Made by a program: the position numbers and the translations under genes. Positions 44,192-53,692 of a stretch of 64,000 nt of DNA are shown here, one piece after another. A model generated the notes under the pieces. That model had not been told where the DNA came from. It saw only the letters and a list, made by a program, of their open reading frames with translations, and made no database searches. The DNA comes from Cellulomonas rhizosphaerae (lineage in GTDB: Bacteria; Actinomycetota; Actinomycetes; Actinomycetales; Cellulomonadaceae), in assembly GCF_003470205.1 (NCBI RefSeq), contig NZ_QWKP01000223.1:103125-167124 (forward strand), written 5' to 3'. Position 1 is the stretch's first letter. Each line of letters opens with the position of its first letter.

Positions 44192-44899
44192 ATGGGCTTC
44201 CTCGACAAGTTCGAGAACGGCGTGGAGCGCGTGGTCAACAACGCCTTCGCCAAGGCCTTCCGCGGCGAGCTCAAGCCCGTGGAGCTGGCGAGCGCACTGC
44301 GCCGCGAGGTCGACGAGCGGGCCGCCGTGGTGGGTCGTGACAGAACTGTCGTGCCGAACGAGTTCACGATCGAGCTCTCGACTGCCGACTACGACCAGGT
44401 GGAGGCATGGGGAGCGGAGGCGCTGGCGGACGAGTTCGCCGCGAACGTCACCGACCATGCCGCCAGCCAGCGCTACGCGTTCGTCGGGCCGGTGACGGTG
44501 AGCTTCTCGGAGGACACCGAGCAGGAGGCCGGCCGCTTCAAGGTGCACAGCGCCACCGTGCGCGGCGCGGTCGCCCCGGCGGCGAACAACGCACCGAGCG
44601 CGCGGCACCCGCTGGTCGACATCGACGGGCAGCGCTACCTCCTGACCGGGCCGATCACGGTCATCGGGCGCGGGAGCGAGGCGGACATCATCGTCGACGA
44701 CCCCGGTGTCTCGCGGAAGCACCTCGAGATCCGCGTGACGCCCGAGGGCGTCGTCGCGAGCGACATGGGCTCCACCAACGGACTGTTCGTCGAGGGCCAC
44801 CAGGTCCCCGCCGCGACGCTCCTGGACGGCAACACCCTCACCATCGGACGCACCCGGATCCTGTTCTGGACGGGTGGCGAACCGGACCCGGACGAGTGA
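44192..44899 (+). CDS. fhaA: FhaA: DUF3662 and FHA-domain protein
   Basis: The gene encodes 235 residues. The N-terminal DUF3662 domain (about 1-120) starts MGFLDKFENGVERVVNNAFA and is typical. The C-terminal FHA domain (about 145-230) has GRGSEADIIVDD, VSRKHLEI and GSTNGLFV. It reads phosphothreonine marks made by PknB, for example on MviN-type flippases. The mycobacterial protein has a long linker between the domains, which is short here (about 20 residues). AAGGAGG lies seven bases before the ATG. First gene of the operon. Confidence 0.95.
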   Translation: MGFLDKFENGVERVVNNAFAKAFRGELKPVELASALRREVDERAAVVGRDRTVVPNEFTIELSTADYDQVEAWGAEALADEFAANVTDHAASQRYAFVGPVTVSFSEDTEQEAGRFKVHSATVRGAVAPAANNAPSARHPLVDIDGQRYLLTGPITVIGRGSEADIIVDDPGVSRKHLEIRVTPEGVVASDMGSTNGLFVEGHQVPAATLLDGNTLTIGRTRILFWTGGEPDPDE

Positions 44900-44909
44900 C
44901 GCCGACGCG

Positions 44910-45398
44910 ATGAGCGAGCTGACGATCACCCTGCTGCGGCTGGGCTACCTGGCGCTGCTCTGGATCTTCGTGCTGTCCGCCATCGCCGTGCTGCGCCGTG
45001 ACCTGTACGGGACGCGGATCGTGGAGCGCCGCGCCGCGCGCAAGCGGGCCGCGGCTCCCGAGGCGAGCGCGCCCGAGGCCGCACCGGCGCCGCGACAGCA
45101 GCGCACCCAGAACCTGCGCCTCGTCGTGACCGAGGGGCCGCTGACCGGCACGATTGTCCCGCTGGCCTCGTCGTCGGTCCTCATCGGCCGCGCGCCCGGC
45201 TGCACGCTCGTGCTGGACGACGACTACTCCTCGTCGCGCCACGCCCGCATCTTCCCGCAGGGCGGCGCCTGGTTCGTCGAGGACCTGGGCTCGACGAACG
45301 GCACGTTCGTGGGTGACCAGCGCGTCGAGGCGCCCACGCAGCTCGCGACCGGTACACCGGTCCGCGTGGGCCAGAGCGTGATCGAGCTGCAGAGGTGA
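44910..45398 (+). CDS. fhaB: FhaB/FipA: membrane-anchored FHA protein
   Basis: The gene encodes 162 residues. One N-terminal membrane helix (LLRLGYLALLWIFVLSAIAV, about 7-26) is followed by a basic, Ala-rich linker and an FHA domain (about 80-160) with IGRAPGCTLVLDDDYSSSRH and LGSTNGTFVGD. It couples PknA/PknB signalling to division proteins in mycobacteria. Its stop overlaps the pstP GTG (GTGA). Confidence 0.95.
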   Translation: MSELTITLLRLGYLALLWIFVLSAIAVLRRDLYGTRIVERRAARKRAAAPEASAPEAAPAPRQQRTQNLRLVVTEGPLTGTIVPLASSSVLIGRAPGCTLVLDDDYSSSRHARIFPQGGAWFVEDLGSTNGTFVGDQRVEAPTQLATGTPVRVGQSVIELQR

Positions 45399-46708
45399 CC
45401 GTCGCGCTCCGCTACGCGGCCCGGTCCGACGTCGGGCTGGTCCGCAGCAACAACCAGGACTCCGGCTACGCCGGTCCGCACCTGCTCATGGTCGCCGACG
45501 GCATGGGCGGACACGCCGGCGGTGACGTCGCCTCGAGCGTCGCGGTCGCCGCGTTCGCGCCGCTGGACGGCGAGTCGCACGGGCCCGACGACGCGCTCGA
45601 CGAGCTCGAGGCCGCGCTCGAGAACGCGCGCGACGAGATCATCGCCCGCAGCGAGGCCGAGCCCGAGCTCGCCGGCATGGGCACGACCGTCATCGCCATC
45701 CTGCGCGCGGGCAACAAGCTCGCGATGGTGCACCTGGGAGACTCGCGCGGCTACCTCATGCGCGACGGCGTCCTGACGCAGGTCACGACCGACCACACGT
45801 TCGTCCAGCACCTCGTCGACATCGGCCGGATCACGCCCGAGGAGGCCGAGCACCACCCGCAGCGCTCGGTCGTCATGCGCGTGCTCGGCGACTTCGACGC
45901 CGAGGTCACGCCGGACATGTCGATGCGCGAGGCGCGCGTGGGCGACCGCTGGCTGCTGTGCTCCGACGGCCTGTCCGGCTTCGTCAGCGCGGATACGATC
46001 GCCGAGACGCTGCGCACCCTCACCGACGTCGACCAGTGCGCTGACCGTCTCGTGCAGCTCGCGCTGCGGGCGGGCGGCGGCGACAACGTCACCGTGGTCC
46101 TCGCGGACGTCGTCGAGCTCGACGACCTCGCGGACGGCGCGGGCCCGACGACGAACGCGACGGTCGTCGGCTCGGCCGCCGCGACGTTCGACGCCCCGAC
46201 GAGCGCGGCCGACGGCCCGGCCGCCCGGGCCGCGAACCTGACCAAGGCCGAGGCCGAGGTCGACGAGGACGAGCACGAGCACGACGAGACCCCCGCCCCC
46301 CGTCGTCGCCGGCGCGGCTGGATCGTCGCGGCGGGCGTCGTCGTGCTGCTCGTCGCGGTCGGCGTCGGCTCCTGGGCCTGGACGCAGACGCAGTACTACG
46401 TGGGAACCGAGAACGGTCAGGTCGCGATCTTCCGCGGCATCCCGCAGTCGCTCGGCCCGATCGAGCTCTCGCAGCTCGTCGAGACCACCGACGTCGCGGT
46501 CGACGACCTGCAGTCCGCCTACCTGCGCGTGCGCGTCGAGGAGACCATCCACGCGGACAGCCTCGAGGCCGCGCGCACGCAGGTAGACCTGCTCGTGCAG
46601 GACGCCACCGTGCCGGTCCCGACGCCCACCCCCACGCCGACACTCACTCCCGCGCCCACCCAGACGCCGCTGCCGACCCCGTCGACGGCCGTCACGGGCG
46701 ATGCGTGA
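45395..46708 (+). CDS. pstP: PstP: PP2C-type Ser/Thr protein phosphatase
   Basis: The gene encodes 437 residues. The PP2C catalytic domain (about 1-235) has metal ligands in NNQDSGY, VADGMGGHAGGD, CSDGLSGFVSAD and GGGDNVTVV. A basic PRRRRRG patch precedes a single membrane helix (WIVAAGVVVLLVAVGVGSWAW, about 309-329), and an extracellular domain ends in a Pro/Thr-rich tail. It reverses PknA/PknB phosphorylation. It starts with GTG, overlapping fhaB. Confidence 0.96.
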   Translation: MTVALRYAARSDVGLVRSNNQDSGYAGPHLLMVADGMGGHAGGDVASSVAVAAFAPLDGESHGPDDALDELEAALENARDEIIARSEAEPELAGMGTTVIAILRAGNKLAMVHLGDSRGYLMRDGVLTQVTTDHTFVQHLVDIGRITPEEAEHHPQRSVVMRVLGDFDAEVTPDMSMREARVGDRWLLCSDGLSGFVSADTIAETLRTLTDVDQCADRLVQLALRAGGGDNVTVVLADVVELDDLADGAGPTTNATVVGSAAATFDAPTSAADGPAARAANLTKAEAEVDEDEHEHDETPAPRRRRRGWIVAAGVVVLLVAVGVGSWAWTQTQYYVGTENGQVAIFRGIPQSLGPIELSQLVETTDVAVDDLQSAYLRVRVEETIHADSLEAARTQVDLLVQDATVPVPTPTPTPTLTPAPTQTPLPTPSTAVTGDA

Positions 46709-48155
46709 GCCGGTAGTCATGACCACGATCGAGCCGCACCGCGTCCGGGCGGGCCGGGGCACGGAGCTGGGGCTCCTGGCCATCGCGCTCATCATCGGCA
46801 TCGGTGCCTACGCGCTGGTCGGCCTCGGGGTCGAGGGCGAGGTCCCGCCCGACGTGGTGGGCTACGCCGCGGGCCTCGTCGGGCTCGCGCTGGCCATGCA
46901 CGTGGTGCTGCGCTGGCGGGCGCCCTACGCCGACCCCGTGATCCTGCCCCTGACCGTCGCGCTGAACGGCGTCGGCCTGGCGATGATCTACCGGCTCGAC
47001 CTCGCCTACGCGGCCAAGCCGAACCACGACCACGGCTTTGCAGGGCGCCAGCTCGCCTGGACCGCGATCTCCGTGGCACTGGCCGCGATCGTGCTGATCC
47101 TGCTGCGCGACCACCGCACGCTGCGGCGCTACACCTACACCGCGATGGTCGTGGGTCTCGCGCTCGTGGCGCTGCCGCTCGTGCCCGGCATCGGGCAGCA
47201 GATCAACGGCGCGCGCATCTGGGTGCGGATCGGCCCGATCGGCATGCAGCCCGCCGAGTTCGCCAAGATCGCGCTGGCCATCTTCTTCGCCGGGTACCTG
47301 GTCACGCACCGCGACACCCTCGCGCTGGCCGGCACCAAGGTGCTGGGCCTGCAGCTGCCGCGCGCGCGTGACCTCGGCCCCATCATCATCGTCTGGGCCG
47401 CGTCGCTCGCGGTCCTGGTGCTCGAGCGCGACCTCGGCACCTCGCTGCTGCTGTTCGGCATGTTCGTCGCGATGCTCTACCTCGCGACCGAGCGGCTGAG
47501 CTGGGTCGTCATCGGCCTCCTGCTCTTCGTCGGCGGCGCCGCCGTGGCCGCGACCGCGTTCTCGCACGTCGGAGCGCGGTTCGAGGCCTGGCTGCACGCG
47601 CTCGACCCGGACGTCTACTCGCGCACCCCGGGCGGCTCCGGGCAGCTCGTGCAGGGCCTGTTCGGCATGGCGGCCGGCGGCCTGTTCGGCACGGGCCTCG
47701 GGCAGGGTCGGCCGGACACCGTCCCGTACGCCGAGTCGGACTTCATCGTCGCGTCGCTGGGCGAGGAGCTCGGCCTGACCGGCCTCATGGCCCTCCTGAT
47801 GATCTCGCTCGTGCTCGCCGAGCGCGGCCTGCGCACCGCGATCGGCGTGCGGGACGGGTTCGGCAAGCTGCTGGCCGGCGGCCTCGCGTTCGTCGTCGCG
47901 TTCCAGACGTTCGTGGTCGTCGGCGGCGTCACGCGCCTCATCCCGCTGACCGGCCTGACCACGCCGTTCCTCGCGTACGGCGGCTCGTCCCTGCTCGCCA
48001 ACTGGGTCATCGTCGCGCTCCTGCTGCGCATCTCGAACGACGCCCGCCGCCCCGCCCCGGTGCTGTCCGCGCTCACGCCCGCCGGCGGCATCCCCGCCCT
48101 CGACGAGCCGGAGGGCGACGACGAGCCCACCGAGCGGATCAGGACGGTGCGATGA
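46701..48155 (+). CDS. rodA: RodA: SEDS-family peptidoglycan glycosyltransferase
   Basis: This 484-residue membrane protein has about ten or more helices. Family features are ARIWVRIGPIGMQPAEFAKI and the C-terminal GGVTRLIPLTGLTTPFLAYGGSS (quoted in two parts: GGVTRLIPLTGLTTP and FLAYGGSS). It polymerises lipid II with the transpeptidase PbpA. The ATG at 46701 overlaps the pstP stop. An ATG at 46719 (MTTIEPHRV) is an equally possible start. The stop overlaps pbpA (ATGA). Confidence 0.95.
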   Translation: MREPVVMTTIEPHRVRAGRGTELGLLAIALIIGIGAYALVGLGVEGEVPPDVVGYAAGLVGLALAMHVVLRWRAPYADPVILPLTVALNGVGLAMIYRLDLAYAAKPNHDHGFAGRQLAWTAISVALAAIVLILLRDHRTLRRYTYTAMVVGLALVALPLVPGIGQQINGARIWVRIGPIGMQPAEFAKIALAIFFAGYLVTHRDTLALAGTKVLGLQLPRARDLGPIIIVWAASLAVLVLERDLGTSLLLFGMFVAMLYLATERLSWVVIGLLLFVGGAAVAATAFSHVGARFEAWLHALDPDVYSRTPGGSGQLVQGLFGMAAGGLFGTGLGQGRPDTVPYAESDFIVASLGEELGLTGLMALLMISLVLAERGLRTAIGVRDGFGKLLAGGLAFVVAFQTFVVVGGVTRLIPLTGLTTPFLAYGGSSLLANWVIVALLLRISNDARRPAPVLSALTPAGGIPALDEPEGDDEPTERIRTVR

Positions 48156-49603
48156 ACCAGCCCCTGCGCCGCCTCGCCACGGTCGTCATCGTCATGTTCA
48201 TCGCGCTCATGGGCGCGACCACGTGGGTCCAGTTCTTCTCGGCCAAGGACCTCAACGCCGACCCGCGCAACGCCCGCACCCTGTACCGGGAGTTCGGCAA
48301 CGCGCGCGGCCCGATCGTCGTGGGCGGCAAGGCGATCGCCGAGTCCGTCAAGGTCGACGACCCCTTCAACTACCAGCGCAAGTACGCCGACGGCGAGCTG
48401 TACTCCGCCCTGACCGGCTTCTACTCGATCGTGAACGGCAGCACCGAGCTCGAGTACGCGGAGAACGCCAACCTCACGGGCAAGAGCGACCAGCTGTTCT
48501 TCAGCCGCGTGCGTGACCTGCTCACGGGCCGGCAGCCGGAGGGCGCGGCGGTCGAGACGACGATCAACGCCGAGGCGCAGAAGGCGGCGTTCGACGGGCT
48601 GGAGGGCCAGGCCGGCGCGGTGGTCGCGATCGAGCCCTCCACGGGCCGCATCCTCGCGCTCGTCTCGACCCCGGGCTACGACCCCAACAAGCTCGCGTCG
48701 CACAGCAGCAAGAAGGCCTCGGCGGCCTACAGCAAGCTGCTCGACACCGACGGCAACCCGCTGCGCAGCAACGCGACCCGCGAGACCTACCCCCCGGGGT
48801 CGACGTTCAAGCTGGTCACGGCCGCGGCGGCGCTCGAGAGCGGCGAGTACCAGGCGTCGACCGAGCTGCCGGCGCCCGTGCGTCTCGACCTGCCGCAGAC
48901 CACCGCGAGCATCGGCAACTTCGGGGGCGGCGGCTGCGGTGCCGACCCGATCACGCTCGCCGACGCGCTGCGCGTCTCGTGCAACACCGCGTTCGCGCAG
49001 CTCGGCATGGACGTGGGCGTCGACGCGCTGCGCGAGCAGGCCGACCGCTTCGGGTTCGACGACGACGACCTCACGATCCCGATGGGCACCGCCACGAGCC
49101 GCTTCCCTGCCACGGCGAACGCCCCGCAGACCGCGCAGGCCGCGATCGGCCAGTTCGACGTGCAGGCCACGCCGCTGCAGATGGCGATGGTCTCGGCCGC
49201 GATCGCCAACGGCGGCCGGCTGATGACTCCCTACGTCGTCGACCGCGTGCGCGCCGCGGACCTGAGCGTCGTGTCCGAGACGAAGCCGACCCTCAAGTCG
49301 ACCGCCGTCTCGCCCGGCACCGCGTCCACGCTGCGCGACATGATGATCGGCGTCGTGCAGAGCGGCTCCGGCACCGCGGCGCAGATCTCCGGCGTGCAGG
49401 TGGCCGGCAAGACGGGCACGGCCCAGAACGCCGAGGGTGCCGCGCCGCACGCCTGGTTCACCGGCTTCGCGCCGGCCGACAACCCGAAGGTCGCCGTCGC
49501 GGTGATCGTCGAGCACGGCGGCAACGCGGGGAGCGAGGCGACCGGGGGTCGCGTCGCCGCGCCGATCGCCCGTGCCGTCATGGAAGCGGTGCTGGGCTCA
49601 TGA
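48152..49603 (+). CDS. pbpA: PbpA: class B penicillin-binding protein
   Basis: This 483-residue transpeptidase has an N-terminal membrane helix (LATVVIVMFIALMGATTWVQ) and a catalytic domain with PPGSTFKL (SxxK), VSCNTAF (SxN) and VAGKTGTAQ (KTG). It cross-links peptidoglycan as the partner of RodA. The start and the stop both overlap neighbours by ATGA, so stoichiometric translation with RodA and PknA is likely. Confidence 0.96.
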   Translation: MNQPLRRLATVVIVMFIALMGATTWVQFFSAKDLNADPRNARTLYREFGNARGPIVVGGKAIAESVKVDDPFNYQRKYADGELYSALTGFYSIVNGSTELEYAENANLTGKSDQLFFSRVRDLLTGRQPEGAAVETTINAEAQKAAFDGLEGQAGAVVAIEPSTGRILALVSTPGYDPNKLASHSSKKASAAYSKLLDTDGNPLRSNATRETYPPGSTFKLVTAAAALESGEYQASTELPAPVRLDLPQTTASIGNFGGGGCGADPITLADALRVSCNTAFAQLGMDVGVDALREQADRFGFDDDDLTIPMGTATSRFPATANAPQTAQAAIGQFDVQATPLQMAMVSAAIANGGRLMTPYVVDRVRAADLSVVSETKPTLKSTAVSPGTASTLRDMMIGVVQSGSGTAAQISGVQVAGKTGTAQNAEGAAPHAWFTGFAPADNPKVAVAVIVEHGGNAGSEATGGRVAAPIARAVMEAVLGS

Positions 49604-50853
49604 GGACGGCCATCGGGATCGCGCTCGGCGACCGCTACCGGCTGGTGCGGCAGATCGCCGTCGGCGGCATGGGCGAGGTGTGGGAGGCGTACGACGAGTC
49701 CCTCGCGCGCTCGGTCGCCGTCAAGGTGCTCAAGGCCGAGTTCGCGGGCGACCGCGGCTTCCTCGACCGGTTCCGCACCGAGGCCCGCAACTCCGCCGCG
49801 CTCTCGCACCCGAACATCGCCCAGCTTTTCGACTACGGCGAGCAGGACGGTTCCAGCTACCTCGTCATCGAGCTCGTCGTCGGCGAGCCGCTGTCGGACC
49901 TGCTCGAGCGCGAGCCCGTGCTGCCCGCGCGCAAGCTGCTGCCGATCCTGGCGCAGACCGCGCGCGGCCTGCACTCCGCGCACGAGGCCGGTGTCGTGCA
50001 CCGCGACGTGAAGCCCGGCAACATCCTGTTGGGCCGCGGCGGGCGCGTGAAGATCACCGACTTCGGGGTCTCGCTCGCGCAGAACCAGATGGTGATGACC
50101 GCCACCGGCATGGTCATGGGCACCGCGCAGTACCTGTCGCCCGAGCAGGCCGTCGGCCGGGCCGCCACGCCGCTGTCCGACCTGTACTCGCTCGGGATCA
50201 TCGCGTACGAGGCGCTCGTCGGGCACCGTCCCTTCACCGGGCCGACGGCCGTCGACATCGCCGTCGCGCACGTGAACAACCCCGTGCCGCCGCTGCCCGC
50301 CACGGTCGACCGCGCGCTGTCCGACCTCGTGATGCGCCTGCTGTCCAAGGACCCGGCCGCGCGGCCGCAGTCGGGCGCCGAGCTGGCCGAGACGCTCGAC
50401 CGCCTCGTGCCACGGACCCCGCCCAGCGGCGTCCCGGTGCTGGTCACGACCGTGCCGGAGCGCGCCCCGGACCCCATCGTGCAGCCCACGCGCCGGAACC
50501 CCGCGCCGCCGCCCTCGTTCCCTCCGCCCGCCGACCGGCGCCCGCCGGCCCGGACCAGCGGGCACGGCGGCGCGCACCTGCACCGCACCGAGCGCGGCGA
50601 GACCGGGGTCCAGGTGGGCTCGCGCCGGTTCGGCTGGCCGCTCGTGGCGCTGCTCCTGCTGCTCGTCGGGCTGCTCGGGGCGGCGTTCGCCGACAGGCTC
50701 ATCGGTGCGTCGGCGGCCGATCCCGGCGCGACGCTGCAGGTCGTGGCAGGGCCGGTGACCGGTCAGTACCCTCGTGACGGTGCGTTCGATGCGATGATCC
50801 CTCAGGGTGTGCGTGACGCAGACCCTCATGCGACGGAAGTGAAGGACGCCTAG
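49600..50853 (+). CDS. pknA: PknA: receptor-type Ser/Thr protein kinase
   Basis: This 417-residue protein has its kinase domain at about 10-270: VGGMGEVWEAYD glycine loop, VAVKVL lysine, HRDVKPGNIL catalytic loop, TDFGVSLA and the activation segment MTATGMVMGTAQYLSPEQ. A Pro-rich juxtamembrane linker and one membrane helix (WPLVALLLLLVGLLGAAFA, about 347-365) lead to a short extracellular tail of about 50 residues. It regulates growth and division with PknB. The stop overlaps the pknB GTG. Confidence 0.95.
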   Translation: MRTAIGIALGDRYRLVRQIAVGGMGEVWEAYDESLARSVAVKVLKAEFAGDRGFLDRFRTEARNSAALSHPNIAQLFDYGEQDGSSYLVIELVVGEPLSDLLEREPVLPARKLLPILAQTARGLHSAHEAGVVHRDVKPGNILLGRGGRVKITDFGVSLAQNQMVMTATGMVMGTAQYLSPEQAVGRAATPLSDLYSLGIIAYEALVGHRPFTGPTAVDIAVAHVNNPVPPLPATVDRALSDLVMRLLSKDPAARPQSGAELAETLDRLVPRTPPSGVPVLVTTVPERAPDPIVQPTRRNPAPPPSFPPPADRRPPARTSGHGGAHLHRTERGETGVQVGSRRFGWPLVALLLLLVGLLGAAFADRLIGASAADPGATLQVVAGPVTGQYPRDGAFDAMIPQGVRDADPHATEVKDA

Positions 50854-52844
50854 TGGTGGACGACGGATCCCGGATCCTCGCCGGACGGTACGAGGTCGGC
50901 GAGCTCATCGGCCGTGGTGGCATGGCCGAGGTGCACATCGGCCACGACACCCGGCTCGGACGCACGGTCGCGATCAAGATCCTGCGCTCGGACCTGGCGC
51001 GCGACCCCTCGTTCCAGAACCGCTTCCGCCGCGAGGCGCAGGCGGCGGCCTCGCTCAACCACCCGGCGATCGTCGCGGTGTACGACACGGGCGAGGACGT
51101 CACGACCGAGGCGACCGGCGTCGTCGGGCACGTGCCCTTCATCGTCATGGAGTACGTCGAGGGCCACACCGTCCGCGACATCCTGCGCGACGGGCACGCC
51201 GTGCCGATCGAGGAGGCCGTCGAGATCTCGGCCGGCGTTCTCTCGGCGCTCGAGTACTCCCACCACGCGGGCATCGTGCACCGCGACATCAAGCCCGCCA
51301 ACGTCATGCTCACGCCCACGGGCGCGGTCAAGGTCATGGACTTCGGCATCGCGCGCGCGGTCGCCGACTCGGCCGCGACCATGACGCAGACGCAGGCCGT
51401 CATCGGCACCGCGCAGTACCTGTCGCCCGAGCAGGCGCGCGGCGAGACCGTCGATGCCCGCTCCGACCTGTACTCCGCCGGCTGCCTGCTCTTCGAGCTG
51501 CTGACCGGCCGCCCGCCGTTCGTCGGCGACTCGCCCGTCTCGGTGGCCTACCAGCACGTGCGCGAGCCCGCGCCGGTGCCGAGCACGCTCGCGTCCGACG
51601 TGCCGGACTCACTCGACCGCATCACGCTCAAGGCCCTGGCCAAGGAGCGCGACTCGCGGTACTCCACCGCGGCCGAGTTCCGCTCCGACCTCGAGGCCGT
51701 GCTGCGCGGCGGTGCCGTCGCGGCGCCCGCCGTCGGCACGATCGTCCCCGCGGTCGCCGCGGCCGAGGCCACGCAGGTGCTCGCGCCCCAGGCGCCCATC
51801 ACGCAGGCCCTCCCGCCCACGCAGCCGCCGTGGGGCACGACCGGCCTCGCCGAGGTCGCGACCGTGCCCGAGGACGAGGAGCGCAAGCGGCCCTGGCTCA
51901 TCTGGCTGCTCGTCGCCATCGCGGTGCTCGCGGTCGCCGGCATCGTGGCGCTCCTGATCGCGAACGCGAACAAGGAGAAGGAGCCCGAGACGGTCACGGT
52001 GCCGACGCTCGTCGGGAAGACCGAGACCGAGGCGAAGAACCTCTTGCAAGAGCTCAACCTCGTCTACAAGGGCGAGCAGGGCACGTCCGACAGCATCCCT
52101 GAGGGGAGCGTCATCTCCTCGCTCCCCGCCGAGGGAGCAACGGCCACGGTCGGGGACACCGTCACGGTCACCATCTCGACCGGCACCGGCAAGGTCACCG
52201 TCCCGGACGTGACCGGCAAGTCGGTCCAGGAGGCGTCGGACATCCTCACAGGTCTGGGCCTGACGATCGATCCCACCCAGAAGTCCGACGACAACCCCAA
52301 GTACGACGAGGGCCAGGTCACCAAGACCGATCCCGAGGCGGACGCCTCGGTCGACTCGGGCACCGCCGTCCAGCTCTCGGTCTCCACGGGCCTGGTCGAC
52401 GTGCCGAGCTTCGTCGGCAAGGACCAGAAGGAAGCCACCGACAAGCTCAACAACGACCTGAACATGCGCCCCGTGGTGCGTGAGAAGGAGACCGCCGACG
52501 AGAAGCCGGGCACCGTCCTCAGCCAGGACCGCGACGGCCTCCTCAAGCAGGGCACGCAGATCACGCTCGAGGTCGCCGTCGCGCCGACGAACGCGGTCGT
52601 GCCGGACGACCTCATCGGCATGACTTACGACGACGCGGTCAAGGCCATCAAGGAGGCCGGCATCACCGGCACTCCCACGCGCGTCGACGAACCGTCCGAC
52701 GACGTCGAGGCCGGCAGGGTCCTGTACACCGACCCGGGCCCCGGCACCCAGGTCGAGCTCGACCAGATCGTCGAGATCCACGTCTCCTCGGGTCCGGCCA
52801 CTCCGGACCCGAACGCCACAACACCCGCACCACCCGCTCCGTAA
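50853..52844 (+). CDS. pknB: PknB: Ser/Thr kinase with four PASTA domains
   Basis: The gene encodes 663 residues. The kinase domain is at about 8-275 (GRGGMAEVHIGHD, VAIKIL, HRDIKPANVM, DFGIARA, activation loop TMTQTQAVIGTAQYLSPEQ). The membrane helix is at about 350-372 (WLIWLLVAIAVLAVAGIVALL). The extracellular part has four PASTA repeats (VPTLVGKTETEA, VPDVTGKSVQEA, VPSFVGKDQKEA, VPDDLIGMTYDDA), which sense muropeptides or lipid II. It starts with GTG, overlapping the pknA TAG by one base. Confidence 0.97.
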   Translation: MVDDGSRILAGRYEVGELIGRGGMAEVHIGHDTRLGRTVAIKILRSDLARDPSFQNRFRREAQAAASLNHPAIVAVYDTGEDVTTEATGVVGHVPFIVMEYVEGHTVRDILRDGHAVPIEEAVEISAGVLSALEYSHHAGIVHRDIKPANVMLTPTGAVKVMDFGIARAVADSAATMTQTQAVIGTAQYLSPEQARGETVDARSDLYSAGCLLFELLTGRPPFVGDSPVSVAYQHVREPAPVPSTLASDVPDSLDRITLKALAKERDSRYSTAAEFRSDLEAVLRGGAVAAPAVGTIVPAVAAAEATQVLAPQAPITQALPPTQPPWGTTGLAEVATVPEDEERKRPWLIWLLVAIAVLAVAGIVALLIANANKEKEPETVTVPTLVGKTETEAKNLLQELNLVYKGEQGTSDSIPEGSVISSLPAEGATATVGDTVTVTISTGTGKVTVPDVTGKSVQEASDILTGLGLTIDPTQKSDDNPKYDEGQVTKTDPEADASVDSGTAVQLSVSTGLVDVPSFVGKDQKEATDKLNNDLNMRPVVREKETADEKPGTVLSQDRDGLLKQGTQITLEVAVAPTNAVVPDDLIGMTYDDAVKAIKEAGITGTPTRVDEPSDDVEAGRVLYTDPGPGTQVELDQIVEIHVSSGPATPDPNATTPAPPAP

Positions 52845-52851
52845 GACCGCA

Positions 52852-52885
52852 GAAGGGCCGGTGACCTCACGGTCACCGGCCCTTC
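52852..52885 (+). terminator. Terminator of the fhaA-pknB operon
   Basis: A perfect 15-bp stem (52852-52866 with 52871-52885) closes a TCAC tetraloop, eight bases after the pknB stop. It sits between convergent genes, and the trpG stop is 23 bases further on. Confidence 0.9.
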
Positions 52886-52907
52886 GTGCGTCTGGAGCGC
52901 CGTCCGA

Positions 52908-53531
52908 TCAGAGGCGGACGAGCGGGTGCAGCCCTTCCGAGCGGGACACGGCGTCGGTCGAGCCGCAGATCTCGAGCCAGTTGGCCAGCAGGCGGTGGCC
53001 ACCCTCGGTCAGCACCGACTCGGGGTGGAACTGCACGCCGTGCAGCGGGAGCGTGCGGTGCTGCAGGCCCATGATGATGCCGTTCGCGGTCGCGGTGACC
53101 TCGAGCTCGTCCGAGACCGTCCCGTCGACGACCGCGAGCGAGTGGTAGCGCGTCGCGGTGAACGGCGTCGGAAGCCCGGTCAGCACACCCTCACCGTCGT
53201 GCGCGACCTCGCTCGTCTTGCCGTGCATGAGCTCGGGCGCGTGCGTGACGGTCCCACCGAACACCTCGCCGAGGGCCTGGTGGCCCAGGCAGACGCCGAG
53301 CATCGGGGTGCCCGTCGCCGCGCAGTCGCGGATGACATCCATGCTCGCGCCGGCCTCGGCGGGCGTGCCCGGCCCGGGCGAGACGAGGATGCCGTCGTAA
53401 CCCGCGCGCTCGGCGAGCGGCGGCACGGCGTCGTTGCGCACCACGACCGTCTCGGCACCCAGCTGGTCCAGGTACCCGACGATCGTGTAGACGAAGGAGT
53501 CGTAGTTGTCGATCACGAGGATCCGGGTCAT
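52908..53531 (-). CDS. trpG: Glutamine amidotransferase TrpG/PabA
   Basis: This 207-residue class I glutamine amidotransferase has the triad Cys in GVCLGHQALGEVFGG and the His-Glu pair in VQFHPESVLT. NYDSFVYTIVGYL and VSPGPGTPAEAG are the anthranilate/aminodeoxychorismate synthase type. It supplies ammonia for anthranilate or 4-amino-4-deoxychorismate. No synthase subunit is adjacent, so the pathway is open, and mycobacteria have the same gene beside pknB. The ATG at 53531 overlaps the upstream stop (TGATG). A GTG lies three bases earlier. Confidence 0.94.
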   Translation of the reverse strand: MTRILVIDNYDSFVYTIVGYLDQLGAETVVVRNDAVPPLAERAGYDGILVSPGPGTPAEAGASMDVIRDCAATGTPMLGVCLGHQALGEVFGGTVTHAPELMHGKTSEVAHDGEGVLTGLPTPFTATRYHSLAVVDGTVSDELEVTATANGIIMGLQHRTLPLHGVQFHPESVLTEGGHRLLANWLEICGSTDAVSRSEGLHPLVRL

Positions 53532-53692
53532 CACTCACCCACCGTGGTCTCGTTGAAGGGCATGTGCGGGGCGATTGCAGGGTAGAGCCAGGCGAAGCAT
53601 GCCGCGACCACCGCGGCCAACAGCACGAGCGAGATGAGCACGCGCACGAGCGTCGGGCCCGGCAGGTGCCGCCACAGCCATCCGTACATCAT
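53531..53692 (-). CDS. Small single-span membrane protein, 53 residues
   Basis: A short gene squeezed between the sortase and trpG, overlapping both by TGATG. The protein (MMYGWLWRHLPGPTLVRVLI) has one membrane helix LISLVLLAAVVAACFAWLY and a short C-terminal tail ending NETTVGE. The same position in relatives often carries a similar tiny membrane protein. The function is unknown. It could associate with the sortase or the divisome. The second of two adjacent ATG codons (53689) is an alternative start. Confidence 0.85.
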   Translation of the reverse strand: MMYGWLWRHLPGPTLVRVLISLVLLAAVVAACFAWLYPAIAPHMPFNETTVGE

